DNA from: an uncultured Opitutia bacterium
GTDB taxonomy: Bacteria > Verrucomicrobiota > Verrucomicrobiia > Opitutales > Opitutaceae
Length of the DNA stretch: 35,066 nt
Assembly (NCBI GenBank): GCA_903872505.1
Contig: CAIQKV010000030.1
Coordinates: 1-35,066 of the forward strand
Direction of reading: 5' to 3'
Notes under the pieces: model-generated
Told to the model about the DNA's origin: nothing
Database searches by the model: none
The model's input: the letters and a program-made list of their open reading frames with translations, nothing else
In this document: one piece after another, positions 34,483 to 35,066 of the stretch
Numbering within the stretch: position 1 is the stretch's first letter
How the letters are laid out: each line of letters starts with the position of its first letter
Position numbers and translations under genes: made by a program

Positions 34483-35066
34483 ATGTCACTCTCCTCCACC
34501 GCAGCCCTCCCCCCCGGCTCCCCGCCGGCCGCGGCGGGACCCAAGCTCTACCGGGTCGGCACGCTCACCTACACGAAGGCCATGCTCGTGCAGGTGGTGT
34601 TCTGGATGCTCTGGGGCGACTTCTTTTTCCAGCTCCTCGAGTCGATGGTGACGGTCACGCCGCTGCTGCTGCGGTGGCATGGCGCCAGCGACACCCTGAT
34701 CGGCCTGGTCGGCGGCAGCCTGTCCTCGGCCGTCGCGTTCTTCTGGTATCCGGTCGTCGCCACCCACAGCGACCGGCACCGCAGCAAGATGGGCCGACGC
34801 CGGCCGTTCCTCCTGTGGTGCACGCCCCCCGTCGTGCTCAGCCTGTTCCTGCTGGGCGCGTCCAAGCCCGCCGGCATCTGGGTGCACGCCCTGTTCTCCG
34901 CCGCCGGCGCCAACTCCTTCACCGTCGCCGGCTGCTCCATCGCATGGATCAGCGTCTGCGTCGTGGTCTTCCTGCTTTTCAACGCCTACATCGTGCAGGT
35001 CTTCGCCTGCCTCGTGGTCGACGTGATCCCCGCGGAGGTCATGGGCAAGTTCACCGGGCTGTACCG
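34483..35066 (+). CDS. MFS sugar-type transporter, N-terminal part, runs off the right edge
   Basis: 194 residues are visible. Helices are seen from about 37 onward (AMLVQVVFWMLWGDFFFQLL, TLIGLVGGSLSSAVAFFWYP). The loop HSDRHRSKMGRRRPFLLW is the MFS motif A variant of glycoside-pentoside-hexuronide or SLC45-like carriers. The N-terminus is short and Pro/Ala-rich. With the dehydrogenase genes it suggests uptake and oxidation of a sugar. Confidence 0.88.
   Translation, partial: MSLSSTAALPPGSPPAAAGPKLYRVGTLTYTKAMLVQVVFWMLWGDFFFQLLESMVTVTPLLLRWHGASDTLIGLVGGSLSSAVAFFWYPVVATHSDRHRSKMGRRRPFLLWCTPPVVLSLFLLGASKPAGIWVHALFSAAGANSFTVAGCSIAWISVCVVVFLLFNAYIVQVFACLVVDVIPAEVMGKFTGLY

Overview
The window is a GC-rich (roughly two-thirds G+C by eye) stretch of bacterial chromosome. 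It is packed with short-spaced genes on both strands and shows no tRNA, rRNA, CRISPR array, transposase or phage gene. Gene content (menaquinone branch, GH29 fucosidase, several Gfo/Idh/MocA- and TIM-barrel-type sugar enzymes, a PPC-like-domain matrixin, simple-sequence TTTTCGA and GCGTTAGGG palindromes, few Shine-Dalgarno sites) suggests a Verrucomicrobiota member, most likely Opitutaceae. That assignment is inference from gene style, not a database match.

Layout. 1-1013: 5' part of a family X DNA polymerase (minus). 1120-4872: a tandem-GNAT acetyltransferase, then a menaquinone group: a hotdog thioesterase (plus) facing menE and menC (minus, overlapping by 19 bp). 4954-6573: a divergent IMP dehydrogenase. 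6751-9984: a four-gene plus-strand unit encoding a small secreted protein, a secreted matrixin-type zinc protease ending in a Gly8/membrane/basic tail (GlyGly-CTERM-like), and two rhombosortase-like intramembrane serine proteases. 10070-11614: a long, divergent adenylosuccinate synthetase, so both enzymes that draw on IMP flank the sortase unit. 11624-13342: an alpha/beta hydrolase and a TPR protein. 13363-17621: a minus-strand housekeeping run ruvX-truA-comF-accD-folC, in which AccD has lost all four zinc-ribbon cysteines. 17698-20768: rhodanese, GH29 fucosidase with a class IV aminotransferase, and a small coiled-coil/HTH basic protein with a clear terminator.

20890-27119: an AraC regulator diverges from a large ferritin-like protein across a 57-bp region holding a palindrome and a promoter that would give a leaderless message. 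Next come an HTH/metallo-beta-lactamase fusion, a 3-hydroxyisobutyrate-dehydrogenase-family reductase, a sugar isomerase-like TIM barrel, and an exported beta/gamma-crystallin plus DUF4214-repeat protein. 27176-35066: a probable carbohydrate-use region with a Gfo/Idh/MocA oxidoreductase, two putative glycoside hydrolases, an SGNH hydrolase, two MDR dehydrogenases and the start of an MFS sugar transporter.

The most striking points are: the protease plus paired rhombosortase operon (a probable dedicated substrate/processing-enzyme set); a zinc-ribbon-less AccD; two different palindromic repeats read in frame inside menE; simple-sequence inverted repeats that abut start codons; and non-standard IMPDH and PurA.
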